Assembly (NCBI GenBank): GCA_965197375.1 | Contig: CBDAMZ010000008.1 | Span: forward strand, 124,001 to 188,000 | Source: CBDAMZ01 sp965197375 | GTDB lineage: Bacteria; Acidobacteriota; Vicinamibacteria; Vicinamibacterales; UBA8438 | DNA length: 64,000 nt | Direction of reading: 5' to 3' | In this document: piece after piece, positions 19,624-27,673 of the stretch | How positions within the stretch are numbered: position 1 is the stretch's first letter | Layout of the letters: the number at the start of each line of letters is the position of its first letter | Notes under the pieces: model-generated | Seen by the model: only the letters and a program-made list of their open reading frames with translations | Database searches by the model: none | Told to the model about the DNA's origin: nothing | Position numbers and translations under genes: made by a program

Positions 19624-20310
19624 ATGGGTCAGAAGGTTCATCCGTACGGATTCCGTCTCGGGTTTAACAAGACGTGGCGGTCCAGATGGTATGCCGACCG
19701 GGACTATGCGAAGCTCCTGCACGAAGACCTCACGCTGAAACGTGATCTAAAGAAGCGGTTCTCGCATGCAGGCGTTTCAAAAATCGAGATCGAGCGTGCC
19801 GCCAACAAGCTCAAGCTCAACATATACACATCCCGGCCAGGCATCATCATCGGTCGGAAAGGGACCGAGGTCGACAAGCTAAAAACTGAGATCCAGAAAC
19901 GCACGAACCGCGAGGTGTTTATCAACATCCAGGAGATTCAGAAGCCAGAACTCGACGCACAGTTGATCAGCGAATCGGTGGCGCTTCAACTTGAGAAACG
20001 TGTTGCGTTTCGTCGGGCCATGCGCAAAGCGGTTGAATCGGCGCTGAGATTCGGTGGGCGCGGGATCAAGGTGCGCGTCGGAGGCCGGCTCAACGGAGCG
20101 GAGATCGCGCGGTCTGAGTGGTATCTTCACGGCCAACTGCCACTGCAAACCCTACGTGCTGATATCGACTACGGGTTCGGTCAGGCGCGAACAACCTATG
20201 GGGTCATTGGGGTCAAGGTGTGGCTCTACAAAGGGGAGCGGCTTGAGCCGCAAACAGGTCGCGATGAGGAATATCGGACGCCGCGGCCCACACGTGTCAT
20301 AAACCGATGA
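19624..20310 (+). CDS. rpsC: 30S ribosomal protein S3
   Basis: A 228-residue protein beginning MGQKVHPYGFRLGF. The KH domain is visible as PGIIIGRKGTEVDKLKTEI, and the C-terminal domain has GGRGIKVRVGGRLNGAEIAR and ADIDYGFGQARTTYGVIGVK. S3 lines the mRNA entry tunnel and has helicase activity there. The C-terminal tail is short. It lies 11 bases after rplV and 10 bases before rplP. Confidence 0.97.
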   Translation: MGQKVHPYGFRLGFNKTWRSRWYADRDYAKLLHEDLTLKRDLKKRFSHAGVSKIEIERAANKLKLNIYTSRPGIIIGRKGTEVDKLKTEIQKRTNREVFINIQEIQKPELDAQLISESVALQLEKRVAFRRAMRKAVESALRFGGRGIKVRVGGRLNGAEIARSEWYLHGQLPLQTLRADIDYGFGQARTTYGVIGVKVWLYKGERLEPQTGRDEEYRTPRPTRVINR

Positions 20311-20320
20311 GTGGTACGTC

Positions 20321-20746
20321 ATGTTGATGCCGAAGAAGGTCAAGTTTCGGAAACAGCACCGCGGGCGGATGACGGGCAAGGCTTGGCGCGGTTCAACAGT
20401 CGCGTTTGGTGACTATGGTCTCAAGGCTCTCGAGCCCTGCTGGCTCACGGACCGGCAGATCGAAGCGGCCCGTGTCGCGATGACCCGTTTCATTAAGCGT
20501 GGTGGCAAGATCTGGGTACGCGTGTTTCCAGACAAGCCGGTCACAAAAAAGCCACAGGAAACTCGTATGGGTAAGGGGAAAGGGGCGCCAGAGCAGTGGG
20601 TGGCCGTAGTGCGCCCGGGGCGGATCCTCTTCGAAATGGAAGGGGTCAGCGCGAGCGATGCTGTAAAGGCGATGCGGCTGGCGATGGCTAAACTCCCGAT
20701 TCGCACCATGTTCACGACGCGCTTCGGTGAAACGAGGGCGTCATGA
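20321..20746 (+). CDS. rplP: 50S ribosomal protein L16
   Basis: A 141-residue protein. MLMPKKVKFRKQHRGRMTGK is the usual start, so I keep ATG 20321 rather than the ATG 6 bases later. It contains GDYGLKALEPCWLTDRQIEA and MGKGKGAPEQWVAVVRPGR. L16 shapes the A-site tRNA elbow pocket on the 50S subunit. The stop overlaps the start of rpmC by 4 bases. Confidence 0.97.
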   Translation: MLMPKKVKFRKQHRGRMTGKAWRGSTVAFGDYGLKALEPCWLTDRQIEAARVAMTRFIKRGGKIWVRVFPDKPVTKKPQETRMGKGKGAPEQWVAVVRPGRILFEMEGVSASDAVKAMRLAMAKLPIRTMFTTRFGETRAS

Positions 20747-21009
20747 CGACGATGGCCGAGCTTCGCGAGCTAGGCGGCGAGGATCTTGAGCGTCGCGTCC
20801 GCGACCTCGACGACCAGGTGTTCCGTCTGCGCCTCCAGCAGTCAATGGGGCAGATGGCTGCGCCTCAGAAGGTGAGCCAGCTACGACGCGACCGTGCCCG
20901 TGTCAAGACCCTGTTGCGAGAGCGAGAGCTGGCGTCAGATGAGACCGTTAAAAACCTGCCCGAGACTGGTGTGCAGGCTGACGTCCCAGGACTGAAGACT
21001 GACGATTAA
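20743..21009 (+). CDS. rpmC: 50S ribosomal protein L29
   Basis: An 88-residue protein, longer than the usual 60-70. The helical hairpin of L29 is clear: AELRELGGEDLERRVRDLDD and LRLQQSMGQMAAPQKVSQL. The C-terminal extra ~20 residues (ASDETVKNLPETGVQAD) are acidic and probably flexible. L29 lies near the tunnel exit next to L23. It overlaps rplP by 4 bases, and rpsQ starts 2 bases after its stop. Confidence 0.95.
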   Translation: MTTMAELRELGGEDLERRVRDLDDQVFRLRLQQSMGQMAAPQKVSQLRRDRARVKTLLRERELASDETVKNLPETGVQADVPGLKTDD

Positions 21010-21011
21010 CG

Positions 21012-21266
21012 ATGGTGAAGCAACGCGAAGTGTTCGGCGTCGTCGTTCGTGACAAGCTCGATAAAGGTGTTGCTGTCGCCGTCGAGCGACGTGTCCGTCA
21101 CGCCGTGTACGGAAAAATCCAGCGGCGAACGACAACGTTCATGGCGCACGACGAGAACAACAGCGCCAAGGTAGGCGATCGGATCGCGATGGTCGAGACG
21201 CGACCGTTCAGTCGCCGAAAGCGATTCGTCGTGACACGGGTCGTCGAGCGAGCGGAGTCCCTATAG
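21012..21266 (+). CDS. rpsQ: 30S ribosomal protein S17
   Basis: An 84-residue protein of normal size with the features VFGVVVRDKLDKGVAVAVER, FMAHDENNSAKVGDRIAMVE and TRPFSRRKRFVVTRVV. S17 is an OB-fold primary binder of the 16S rRNA 5' domain. It starts 2 bases after rpmC and ends the S10-type part of the cluster. rplN follows 12 bases later. Confidence 0.97.
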   Translation: MVKQREVFGVVVRDKLDKGVAVAVERRVRHAVYGKIQRRTTTFMAHDENNSAKVGDRIAMVETRPFSRRKRFVVTRVVERAESL

Positions 21267-21278
21267 CCAGGCAAACCC

Positions 21279-21647
21279 ATGATTCAGATGCAGTCTATCC
21301 TGGACGTTGCCGACAATTCAGGCGCTCGAAAAATAGCCGTGATAAATCCGATCGGTGGGTCGACGGGTCGCTATGCGCGTCTGGGTGATGTGGTGACGGC
21401 GTCTGTCAAGGAGGCGGCGCCGGCCGCAGCGGTCAAGAAAGGCCAGGTGGTTAAGGCTGTGATCGTCCGGACACGAAAGGAACAGCGCCGCCGTGACGGG
21501 AGCTATATCCGGTTCGACCGCAACGCCGCCGTCCTGGTCAACGACCAGAACGATCCCGTCGGGACACGCGTGTTCGGTCCCGTAGCCCGCGAGCTTCGTG
21601 AGCGCAAGTTCATGAAGATCATTTCGTTGGCTCCTGAGGTGCTCTAG
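21279..21647 (+). CDS. rplN: 50S ribosomal protein L14
   Basis: A 122-residue protein starting MIQMQSILDVADNSGARKIA, with GDVVTASVKEAAPAAAVKKG, SYIRFDRNAAVLVNDQNDPV and GTRVFGPVARELRERKFMKI. All are diagnostic of L14. The protein forms intersubunit bridge B8 and is the docking site of the silencing factor RsfS. It is followed 2 bases later by rplX. Confidence 0.98.
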   Translation: MIQMQSILDVADNSGARKIAVINPIGGSTGRYARLGDVVTASVKEAAPAAAVKKGQVVKAVIVRTRKEQRRRDGSYIRFDRNAAVLVNDQNDPVGTRVFGPVARELRERKFMKIISLAPEVL

Positions 21648-21649
21648 CG

Positions 21650-21982
21650 ATGTCGAGGCTACAGACTCCGGTTCGCAAGAACGACAACGTGGTCGTCGTG
21701 ACCGGTAAAGATCGTGGGAAGCGTGGCCGTGTACTCAAGGTACTGCCGGATCGCAACCGCTTGGTGGTTGAGGGCGTGAACTTTATCAAGCGTCATACCC
21801 GGCCGAACCCACGTCAGAACGTCAAGGGCGGCATCGTCGAGCGCGAAGCTGCACTTGAGGCATCAAATGTGCAGATCGTGTGTCCTGAGTGTGGGGTACC
21901 AACGCGCGTCGGACGACAGTTACTCGGCGACGGACGCAAAGTTCGCGTGTGCCGAAAATGCGACGAGGTGATAGGCAAGTGA
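21650..21982 (+). CDS. rplX: 50S ribosomal protein L24
   Basis: A 110-residue protein with the KOW motif NDNVVVVTGKDRGKRGRVLK and VEGVNFIKRHTRPNPRQNVK. A C-terminal part has four cysteines arranged as CPECG and CRKCDE, as in many L24 proteins that keep a zinc-ribbon-like end. L24 initiates 50S assembly at the 5' end of 23S rRNA. The stop overlaps the GTG start of rplE by 4 bases. Confidence 0.96.
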   Translation: MSRLQTPVRKNDNVVVVTGKDRGKRGRVLKVLPDRNRLVVEGVNFIKRHTRPNPRQNVKGGIVEREAALEASNVQIVCPECGVPTRVGRQLLGDGRKVRVCRKCDEVIGK

Positions 21983-22521
21983 GCCGGCTGGGCGAGCGGT
22001 ATCAGCACGAGGTCGTGCCGGTGCTCGAGAAGGAATTCGGGCACACAAATCGCATGGCAGTGCCAAAGATCGATCGTATCGTCGTCAATATGGGGCTCGG
22101 CGAGGCCACCCAGAACTCGAAACTTATCGAGGTCGGCGCCGATGAATTGGCGCGAATCACTGGTCAACGGCCGTCCACTCGGCGTGCTCGAAAATCTGTT
22201 GCCGCTTTCAAGCTTCGCCAGGGCATGCCGATCGGCGCGATGGTTACCCTACGCGGTGAGCGGATGTACGAGTTTCTCGACCGTTTGGTCTCGATTGCGC
22301 TGCCGCGCGTCAGGGACTTTCGGGGAATCTCGCCGCGAGGGTTCGACGGGCGTGGCAACTATACGCTTGGGCTGAAGGATCAGCTGATCTTTCTCGAGAT
22401 CGACTACATGAAGGTGGACCAGGACCGCGGCATGAACGTCTCCGTTGTCACAACCGCTCAGACGGATGAAGAAGGCCGGCGATTACTTCAATTAATGGGC
22501 ATGCCGTTCCGGGTGAGCTAG
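21979..22521 (+). CDS. rplE: 50S ribosomal protein L5
   Basis: A 180-residue protein. The chosen GTG 21979 overlaps the rplX stop (GTGA) and gives the family start SRLGERYQHEVVPVLEKEFG; longer in-frame upstream reading would run through rplX. It contains VPKIDRIVVNMGLGEA, RKSVAAFKLRQGMPIG and the RDFRGISPRGFDGRGNYTLG loop. L5 binds 5S rRNA and contacts P-site tRNA through the bridge to S13. A 138-base gap precedes rpsZ. Confidence 0.96.
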   Translation: MSRLGERYQHEVVPVLEKEFGHTNRMAVPKIDRIVVNMGLGEATQNSKLIEVGADELARITGQRPSTRRARKSVAAFKLRQGMPIGAMVTLRGERMYEFLDRLVSIALPRVRDFRGISPRGFDGRGNYTLGLKDQLIFLEIDYMKVDQDRGMNVSVVTTAQTDEEGRRLLQLMGMPFRVS

Positions 22522-22659
22522 TGCCGTTCCAACGTGTCTCGTCGGGGACGCGGGGGCGTTGGTGTAAACGCATGTAGACCTCGTCGGTTGGATTTGGTCG
22601 CTGGGCTCGTCGGAGAAATTAGTTCGAACGGCACGAGGATACGGAGCATCGAGAACACG

Positions 22660-22845
22660 ATGGCCACCATTGCGAAGATCGCTAAGGAATTGAAGCCGCC
22701 AAAGTTCAAGGTACGCTTGCGTAACCGCTGTCGGCTTTGCGGCCGACCGCGAGGGTACCTACGCAAGTTTGGTTTATGCCGGCTCTGCTTCCGCAAGCTG
22801 GCACTCGAGGGTGAGATCACTGGTGTTACGAAAAGCAGTTGGTAG
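22660..22845 (+). CDS. rpsZ: 30S ribosomal protein S14, zinc-binding type
   Basis: A 61-residue protein whose length and two CxxC pairs (NRCRLCGRPRG and GLCRLCFRK) identify the short zinc-binding S14 (type Z). ATG 22660 is preceded by purine-rich ACGGAGC. S14 completes the 30S head near S3 and S10. It occupies the usual slot between rplE and rpsH. This frame is short and easily missed. Confidence 0.94.
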   Translation: MATIAKIAKELKPPKFKVRLRNRCRLCGRPRGYLRKFGLCRLCFRKLALEGEITGVTKSSW

Positions 22846-22958
22846 GCAACCTGCCCGTGAGATCTGTAACGAATGTTCGGAGAGAGAGCCAGGGTTGGTG
22901 AGACGTCTGGCGGCCGGTGGGAATCGATGTCACGAGGTTAGGCTCGGATTGGGGTGAG

Positions 22959-23369
22959 ATGGTCGATCCAATTTCTGACATGCTGACGCGGATCCGTAAC
23001 GCAACCCTACAGCGGCTGATGCGTGTTGATGTGCCGGTGTCGAGGCTGAAGGCCGATATTGCTCGGATCCTTCAGAAGGAAGGCTACATCAAGGGTTTCA
23101 AGCTTGTGGAGTCGGAGAACCCTCGTGGGGAGCAGCCTCTCCGGACGCTACGAATCTATTTAAAGTACGGGCCGCGTGGAGAGCGAGTATTGTCTGGCCT
23201 CGACCGGGTTAGCCGCCCCGGTCGTCGGGTCTATTGCGGACGTGGCAAAGCACCGCCGGTGCTCGCCGGTCTCGGGACCAGCATTCTCACTACGTCACGG
23301 GGCGTTATGACAGGGCGTGACGCCGCGGAAGTTGGTGTGGGCGGCGAGGTATTGTTCAACGTTTGGTAA
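22959..23369 (+). CDS. rpsH: 30S ribosomal protein S8
   Basis: A 136-residue protein from ATG 22959 (MVDPISDMLTRIRNATLQ), the standard S8 start; upstream in-frame ATG 22917 is less likely. The C-terminal end GLGTSILTTSRGVMTGRDAA and GGEVLFNVW is diagnostic. S8 is a central-domain assembly protein and in E. coli represses the spc operon by binding near rplE. rplF begins 13 bases after the stop. Confidence 0.96.
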   Translation: MVDPISDMLTRIRNATLQRLMRVDVPVSRLKADIARILQKEGYIKGFKLVESENPRGEQPLRTLRIYLKYGPRGERVLSGLDRVSRPGRRVYCGRGKAPPVLAGLGTSILTTSRGVMTGRDAAEVGVGGEVLFNVW

Positions 23370-23382
23370 ATCTGGAAACAAA

Positions 23383-23922
23383 ATGTCTCGGGTAGGGAAA
23401 AAGCCAATTCCGGTCCCCAACGGCGTTAAGGTGAGCATCCACTCAGACGTGGTCGAGGTCAAAGGACCGAAAGGCACGCTCCGGCAGATCGTGCCACCCG
23501 GTGTGACGTTCGATCTGAGCGGTGATCATTTGGTGGCACGTCCGGTTCGGGACGACGATCCATCGCTCGCGAAGTTTCACGGCCTCGCGCGGAGCCTCGT
23601 GGCCAACGCCGTCGAGGGTGTAGCCAAGGGGTTTAAAAAAGAGCTCGACATCGTCGGCATTGGCTACCGGGCCGAAGTGTCTGGCAAGCAGGTCGTCTTT
23701 TCGTTGGGCTATTCGCACCGGATCGTGTTCGATATCCCAGCAGGTATCGAGATCGCGATCGACAAACAGATGCACATCACGGTCAGCGGGGTCGACCGAC
23801 AACAGGTCGGCCAAGTAGCGGCGACCATTCGCGCCCTGCGTAAGCCGGATCCCTACAAGCTGAAGGGGATCCGATATACCGGTGAGGTGCTTAAAAAGAA
23901 AGTCGGTAAGGCGGGGGCGTAG
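23383..23922 (+). CDS. rplF: 50S ribosomal protein L6
   Basis: A 179-residue protein starting MSRVGKKPIPVPNGVKV at ATG 23383. It contains VEVKGPKGTLRQ, LDIVGIGYRAEVSGKQV and the C-terminal signature RKPDPYKLKGIRYTGEVLKK. L6 lies by the sarcin-ricin loop and is needed late in 50S assembly. Its stop codon shares one base with the GTG start of rplR. Confidence 0.97.
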   Translation: MSRVGKKPIPVPNGVKVSIHSDVVEVKGPKGTLRQIVPPGVTFDLSGDHLVARPVRDDDPSLAKFHGLARSLVANAVEGVAKGFKKELDIVGIGYRAEVSGKQVVFSLGYSHRIVFDIPAGIEIAIDKQMHITVSGVDRQQVGQVAATIRALRKPDPYKLKGIRYTGEVLKKKVGKAGA

Positions 23923-24296
23923 TGAAAGTCAAGACCAAAAAGGATCGGCGGACTCGAATTCGGTTTCGACGGAGCCAGCGATTGCGGGGAACCGCCACGC
24001 GACCCCGGCTAGCCGTGTCACGGAGCCTGGCGCAAATCTCAGTGCAAGCCATCGATGATCTGGCCGGCCGGACCCTTGTCTCGGCGTCGAGCGTTGAGCC
24101 AGCTGTTAAGGCCATGTTTCAGAGCGGAGCTAGTGGCAGTAATAAGGTGGGTGCCACGGTGATTGGCCGAGTTGTTGCGGAACGTCTCTTGGAGCGCGGG
24201 GTCAAGCAGGTCGTCTTCGACCGCGGCGGCTTTCTCTACCACGGGCGCGTGCGGTCGGTTGCCGAAGCCGCGCGTGAGGCTGGGTTGGAGTTCTGA
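23922..24296 (+). CDS. rplR: 50S ribosomal protein L18
   Basis: A 124-residue protein from GTG 23922. A basic N-terminus (KTKKDRRTRIRFRRSQRLRG) is followed by RPRLAVSRSLAQISVQAIDD, KVGATVIGRVVAERLLERGV and VFDRGGFLYHGRVRSVAEAA. L18 binds 5S rRNA together with L5 and L25. It overlaps rplF by one base, and rpsE starts about 40 bases after its stop. Confidence 0.97.
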   Translation: MKVKTKKDRRTRIRFRRSQRLRGTATRPRLAVSRSLAQISVQAIDDLAGRTLVSASSVEPAVKAMFQSGASGSNKVGATVIGRVVAERLLERGVKQVVFDRGGFLYHGRVRSVAEAAREAGLEF

Positions 24297-24335
24297 CGGT
24301 GGGGTGCACGATGACGGGAGACAAGCTACTAACCG

Positions 24336-24875
24336 GTGGCGAAGGCCATGGCTAAGTCACGACCGAAGATCGATCCGACGATGCTCGATTTAAAAGACAC
24401 CGTAGTGTCGATCAATCGGGTAACGAAAGTCGTCAAGGGCGGTAAGAACCTGAGCTTTAGCGCGCTGGTAGTCGTCGGCAATGGTGCGGGACATATCGGG
24501 TTCGGTGTTGGTAAAGCAAAGGAAGTGCCGTCCGCGATCAAGAAGGGCATCGAAAAGGCAAAGAAGGTGCTCTTCCGTGTTCCGCTGCAAGGAACGTCGA
24601 TTCCCCACGCCGTCATCGGACGATTTGGCGCTGGCACCGTGCTTCTCAAACCGGCCCCCGAAGGAACTGGCATCATCGCGGGGGGCGCGGTTCGGGCCGT
24701 GGTGGAATCCGCTGGCATCCGCGACATCTTTACTAAGTCGCTCCGCTCGAACAACCCGCACAACGTCGTGCGGGCCACGTTTGCCGGGCTCGAGGATCTC
24801 AAGGATCCGGCCGAGGTCGCGAGACGCCGTGGTCTTACGTTGGAACAACTTGGGTTCACGGCACGAGGACAATGA
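24336..24875 (+). CDS. rpsE: 30S ribosomal protein S5
   Basis: A 179-residue protein. Both GTG 24336 and ATG 24348 fit as starts, differing by four residues (MAKA). It contains VVSINRVTKVVKGGKNLSFS (the hairpin loop associated with accuracy and spectinomycin), GHIGFGVGKAKEVPSAIKKG, and NPHNVVRATFAGLEDL. S5 lies at the mRNA entry site. rpmD follows after 8 bases. Confidence 0.96.
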   Translation: MAKAMAKSRPKIDPTMLDLKDTVVSINRVTKVVKGGKNLSFSALVVVGNGAGHIGFGVGKAKEVPSAIKKGIEKAKKVLFRVPLQGTSIPHAVIGRFGAGTVLLKPAPEGTGIIAGGAVRAVVESAGIRDIFTKSLRSNNPHNVVRATFAGLEDLKDPAEVARRRGLTLEQLGFTARGQ

Positions 24876-24883
24876 GATAACCG

Positions 24884-25087
24884 ATGAGACCAAGAGCGAC
24901 GCGAGATACCAAGGCGGCAAGGGTTCGTGTCACGCTCGTTCGGAGCTGGATTGGCTATAACACACGGCAGGAACAAGTCGTGCGGGGGCTTGGCCTACGA
25001 CGGATCGGGCAGTCGGTCGAGCTCGTAGACAATCCCTCGACGCGCGGCATGATTCGACAGGTCCGGCACTTGGTCACCGTCGGATAG
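24884..25087 (+). CDS. rpmD: 50S ribosomal protein L30
   Basis: A 67-residue protein with VRVTLVRSWIGYNTRQEQVV, GLGLRRIGQSVELVDNPSTR and GMIRQVRHLVTV, the whole L30 pattern. It binds 23S rRNA domain II near L13 and L20. It starts 8 bases after rpsE and ends 11 bases before rplO, in the standard order. The N-terminus (MRPRATRDTKAA) is a little longer than usual. Confidence 0.96.
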   Translation: MRPRATRDTKAARVRVTLVRSWIGYNTRQEQVVRGLGLRRIGQSVELVDNPSTRGMIRQVRHLVTVG

Positions 25088-25098
25088 GACGTGGTTCC

Positions 25099-25572
25099 AT
25101 GGATCTGAGTAATCTGCAGCCGCCCAGTGGCGCCAAGCGAACCAGGAAGCGGATTGGGCGAGGTGAGGGATCGGGGACTGGCGTAACGGCGGGCCGCGGG
25201 CACAAGGGCCAAAAGTCACGCTCGGGGTACAAGCAAAAGCGTGGCTTTGAGGGTGGCCAAATGCCGTTGCACCGCCGAGTACCTAAACGAGGGTTCCGGA
25301 ATCCGTTTCGTGTGGCCTATGCGGTTGTGAACCTCGATACCCTGGCCGAGCGTTTTGCGGAGGGGGCTGAGATCACGCCGGAGGTGCTGCGCGAGCGCGG
25401 GCTCATCGGTCGTTCCGACCTGGTTAAGGTGTTGGCCCGGGGCGAGTTGTCGAAGACGCTGACGGTGAAAGCTCACCGGTTCAGCGCGAGGGCGAGTGAG
25501 CGGATTACGGCGGCTGGTGGTCGGATCGAAGTAGTCACGCGTGGCGGCCTGCGTGACGGGGACAGTGTCTGA
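25099..25572 (+). CDS. rplO: 50S ribosomal protein L15
   Basis: A 157-residue protein. MDLSNLQPPSGAKRTRKRIG starts it, followed by GRGEGSGTGVTAGRGHKGQK, KRGFEGGQMPLHRRVPKRGF and a C-terminal domain ending RGGLRDGDSV. L15 is a mid-to-late 50S assembly protein with a long glycine-rich extension. Its stop shares one base with the secY start. Confidence 0.97.
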   Translation: MDLSNLQPPSGAKRTRKRIGRGEGSGTGVTAGRGHKGQKSRSGYKQKRGFEGGQMPLHRRVPKRGFRNPFRVAYAVVNLDTLAERFAEGAEITPEVLRERGLIGRSDLVKVLARGELSKTLTVKAHRFSARASERITAAGGRIEVVTRGGLRDGDSV

Positions 25573-26960
25573 TGATCGATAGTATCAAGCACGTCTTCGC
25601 CATTCCGGATCTCCGGAATCGAGTGCTGTTCACGCTCCTCGTTTTGGGTATCTACCGCATCGGTAATCACATACCTACGCCGGGTGTGAATACCGAGGCG
25701 CTTGCGATTCTCGCCGAGCAGACCCGAGGCACGATGTTTGGGCTGTACGACATGTTTTCAGGCGGGAACCTCTCAAGGGTTACGATCTTCGCGCTTGGGA
25801 TTATGCCCTACATTAGCGCGTCGATCATCTTGCAGTTATTGACGGTAGTTTGGCCCTATCTGGAACGCCTGTCCAAGGAGGGCGAGCTTGGGCGGCGGAA
25901 GATTACTCAGTACACACGCTACGGCACGATTTTTCTCTGCGTCGTCCAGTCGATGGCGATCGCGATCTTTCTCGAGCGACAAACCAACATCGTCGGCGGG
26001 CTACCCTTGGTCTATGAGCCGAGTTGGAGTTTTCGGCTCATGACGGTGCTGACGCTGACCACCGGCACTGGATTCATTATGTGGCTGGGCGAGCAGATCA
26101 CCGAGCGGGGTATCGGGAACGGTATGTCGCTCATTATCTTCGCCGGCATCGTCGTAGGGTTGCCAGCGGCGGTACTAACCACGGTCGATCAGCTCCGGAC
26201 GGGTCAGATGGGGCTGTTCCGCTTACTGGCATTGGGCATCCTGATGGTCGTCGTTATCGGGGCCGTGGTGTTTATCGAGCGGGGCCATCGACGAGTCGCG
26301 GTGCAGTATGCGAAGCGGGTAGTGGGCCGGCGCATGTATGGCGGCACCAGCACGCACATACCGTTGAAGGTTAACACGGGTGGCGTCATTCCCGTGATCT
26401 TCGCGTCGTCCATTCTGGCGTTTCCGGCGACGATTGCAACCGCTTTCCCCGTGGGGGGGTGGGGGCAGACTATTACGGACCAGCTTCGAAACGGCATGCC
26501 GTTCTACTACCTGCTGTACATGGCCGGCATCATCTTTTTCGCCTATTTTTACACGGCGATTATCTTCAATCCTGATGATGTCGCTGAGAACATGCGGAAG
26601 TACGGCGGGTTTATTCCTGGGATCCGACCTGGGAAGCGAACGGCAGAGCACATCGACACCATTCTCACCAGGATCACACTGGTCGGCTCGATATATTTGG
26701 CGCTCATCGCGGTCCTACCAGATCTAATGATTGTCGGGTTCCGAGCGGATGCTGTGCCTGTTGTCGGCGATCAACTCGATGCCCTGTTGCCTCGGTTCAT
26801 TACCGATGGGATGGGCATAACGTTCTATTTCGGCGGCACGTCGCTGTTGATCATCGTGGGTGTGTCGATGGACACCGTCCAGCAGGTTGAGTCGCAGTTG
26901 ATTATGCGGCACTACGACGGATTTATGAAGAAAACACGCATTCGCGGACGGCGTGGGTAG
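25572..26960 (+). CDS. secY: Preprotein translocase subunit SecY
   Basis: A 462-residue membrane protein with ten predicted membrane segments. The start IPDLRNRVLFTLLVLGIYR, the plug/TM2 segment LGIMPYISASIILQLL, and TM7 with the adjoining cytoplasmic loop (RRMYGGTSTHIPLKVNTGG) are clear. The later EVAENMRKYGGFIPGIRPG-like segment is present as VAENMRKYGGFIPGIRPGKR. It forms the Sec channel with SecE and SecG and accepts clients from SecA or the ribosome. It overlaps rplO by one base and adk follows 20 bases later. Confidence 0.97.
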   Translation: MIDSIKHVFAIPDLRNRVLFTLLVLGIYRIGNHIPTPGVNTEALAILAEQTRGTMFGLYDMFSGGNLSRVTIFALGIMPYISASIILQLLTVVWPYLERLSKEGELGRRKITQYTRYGTIFLCVVQSMAIAIFLERQTNIVGGLPLVYEPSWSFRLMTVLTLTTGTGFIMWLGEQITERGIGNGMSLIIFAGIVVGLPAAVLTTVDQLRTGQMGLFRLLALGILMVVVIGAVVFIERGHRRVAVQYAKRVVGRRMYGGTSTHIPLKVNTGGVIPVIFASSILAFPATIATAFPVGGWGQTITDQLRNGMPFYYLLYMAGIIFFAYFYTAIIFNPDDVAENMRKYGGFIPGIRPGKRTAEHIDTILTRITLVGSIYLALIAVLPDLMIVGFRADAVPVVGDQLDALLPRFITDGMGITFYFGGTSLLIIVGVSMDTVQQVESQLIMRHYDGFMKKTRIRGRRG

Positions 26961-26980
26961 CAGGAGAGGACGAGCGATAC

Positions 26981-27652
26981 GTGGCATTGAACGTAGTCAT
27001 GGTCGGTCCGCCGGGCTCGGGTAAGGGGACTCAAGCCAGCCGGCTGGCGGCCGAGCGTGGCATTCCGCATATCTCGACCGGAGACATCTTGCGGGGAGCG
27101 GTGCAGGCCGGAACGGAGCTTGGCCGTCAGGCGAAGGCCGTGCTGGAGGCGGGCTGCTTAGTAAGTGACGACACTATGATTGGGATCGTCTGCGAGCGCC
27201 TCGCTAAAGCGGATACGAAGAACGGATTCTTGCTGGATGGGTTTCCGCGGACCGTGCCCCAGGCACAAGCCCTTGAAAAGATGCTCGTCGGTTATGCCCC
27301 GTTGTTGGTGATCGATCTCTCGGTGCCGGACGAGGAATTGGTACACCGGCTCTTACGTCGACGTGTTTGCGGGCAGTGTGGCACCGTTGTCAACACGTCA
27401 AACGGTGGATTGCCGGAAACGTGTGAGCGGTGTGGTGGCCAACTGGTTACGCGAAGTGATGACAGCGAAGTGATTGTGCGCAAACGGTTGGCCGTCTACA
27501 GGCAAGAGACCCAACCACTCGTCGATTTCTACCGATCGCGGCCGCATTTCCGCGTTGTCGATGGCCGCCAGGTTCCTGACGCGGTTACCACCGCCGTTGG
27601 AGTGGCCATCGATGAGGCGATGGTCGAACTGGACGAGGCTGGCGGCGCTTAG
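26981..27652 (+). CDS. adk: Adenylate kinase, zinc-LID type
   Basis: A 223-residue protein from GTG 26981, preceded by a strong AGGAGAGGA ribosome site. The P-loop GPPGSGKGTQ is at residues 9-18, then STGDILRGAV and FLLDGFPRTVPQA (AMP site). The LID carries four cysteines (VCGQCGT and ETCERCGG), so it belongs to the zinc-stabilised long form. The enzyme interconverts ATP + AMP and 2 ADP. It lies between secY and map, as in many bacteria. Confidence 0.97.
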   Translation: MALNVVMVGPPGSGKGTQASRLAAERGIPHISTGDILRGAVQAGTELGRQAKAVLEAGCLVSDDTMIGIVCERLAKADTKNGFLLDGFPRTVPQAQALEKMLVGYAPLLVIDLSVPDEELVHRLLRRRVCGQCGTVVNTSNGGLPETCERCGGQLVTRSDDSEVIVRKRLAVYRQETQPLVDFYRSRPHFRVVDGRQVPDAVTTAVGVAIDEAMVELDEAGGA

Positions 27653-27673
27653 TAGTGGAAACCGGATTGGCAC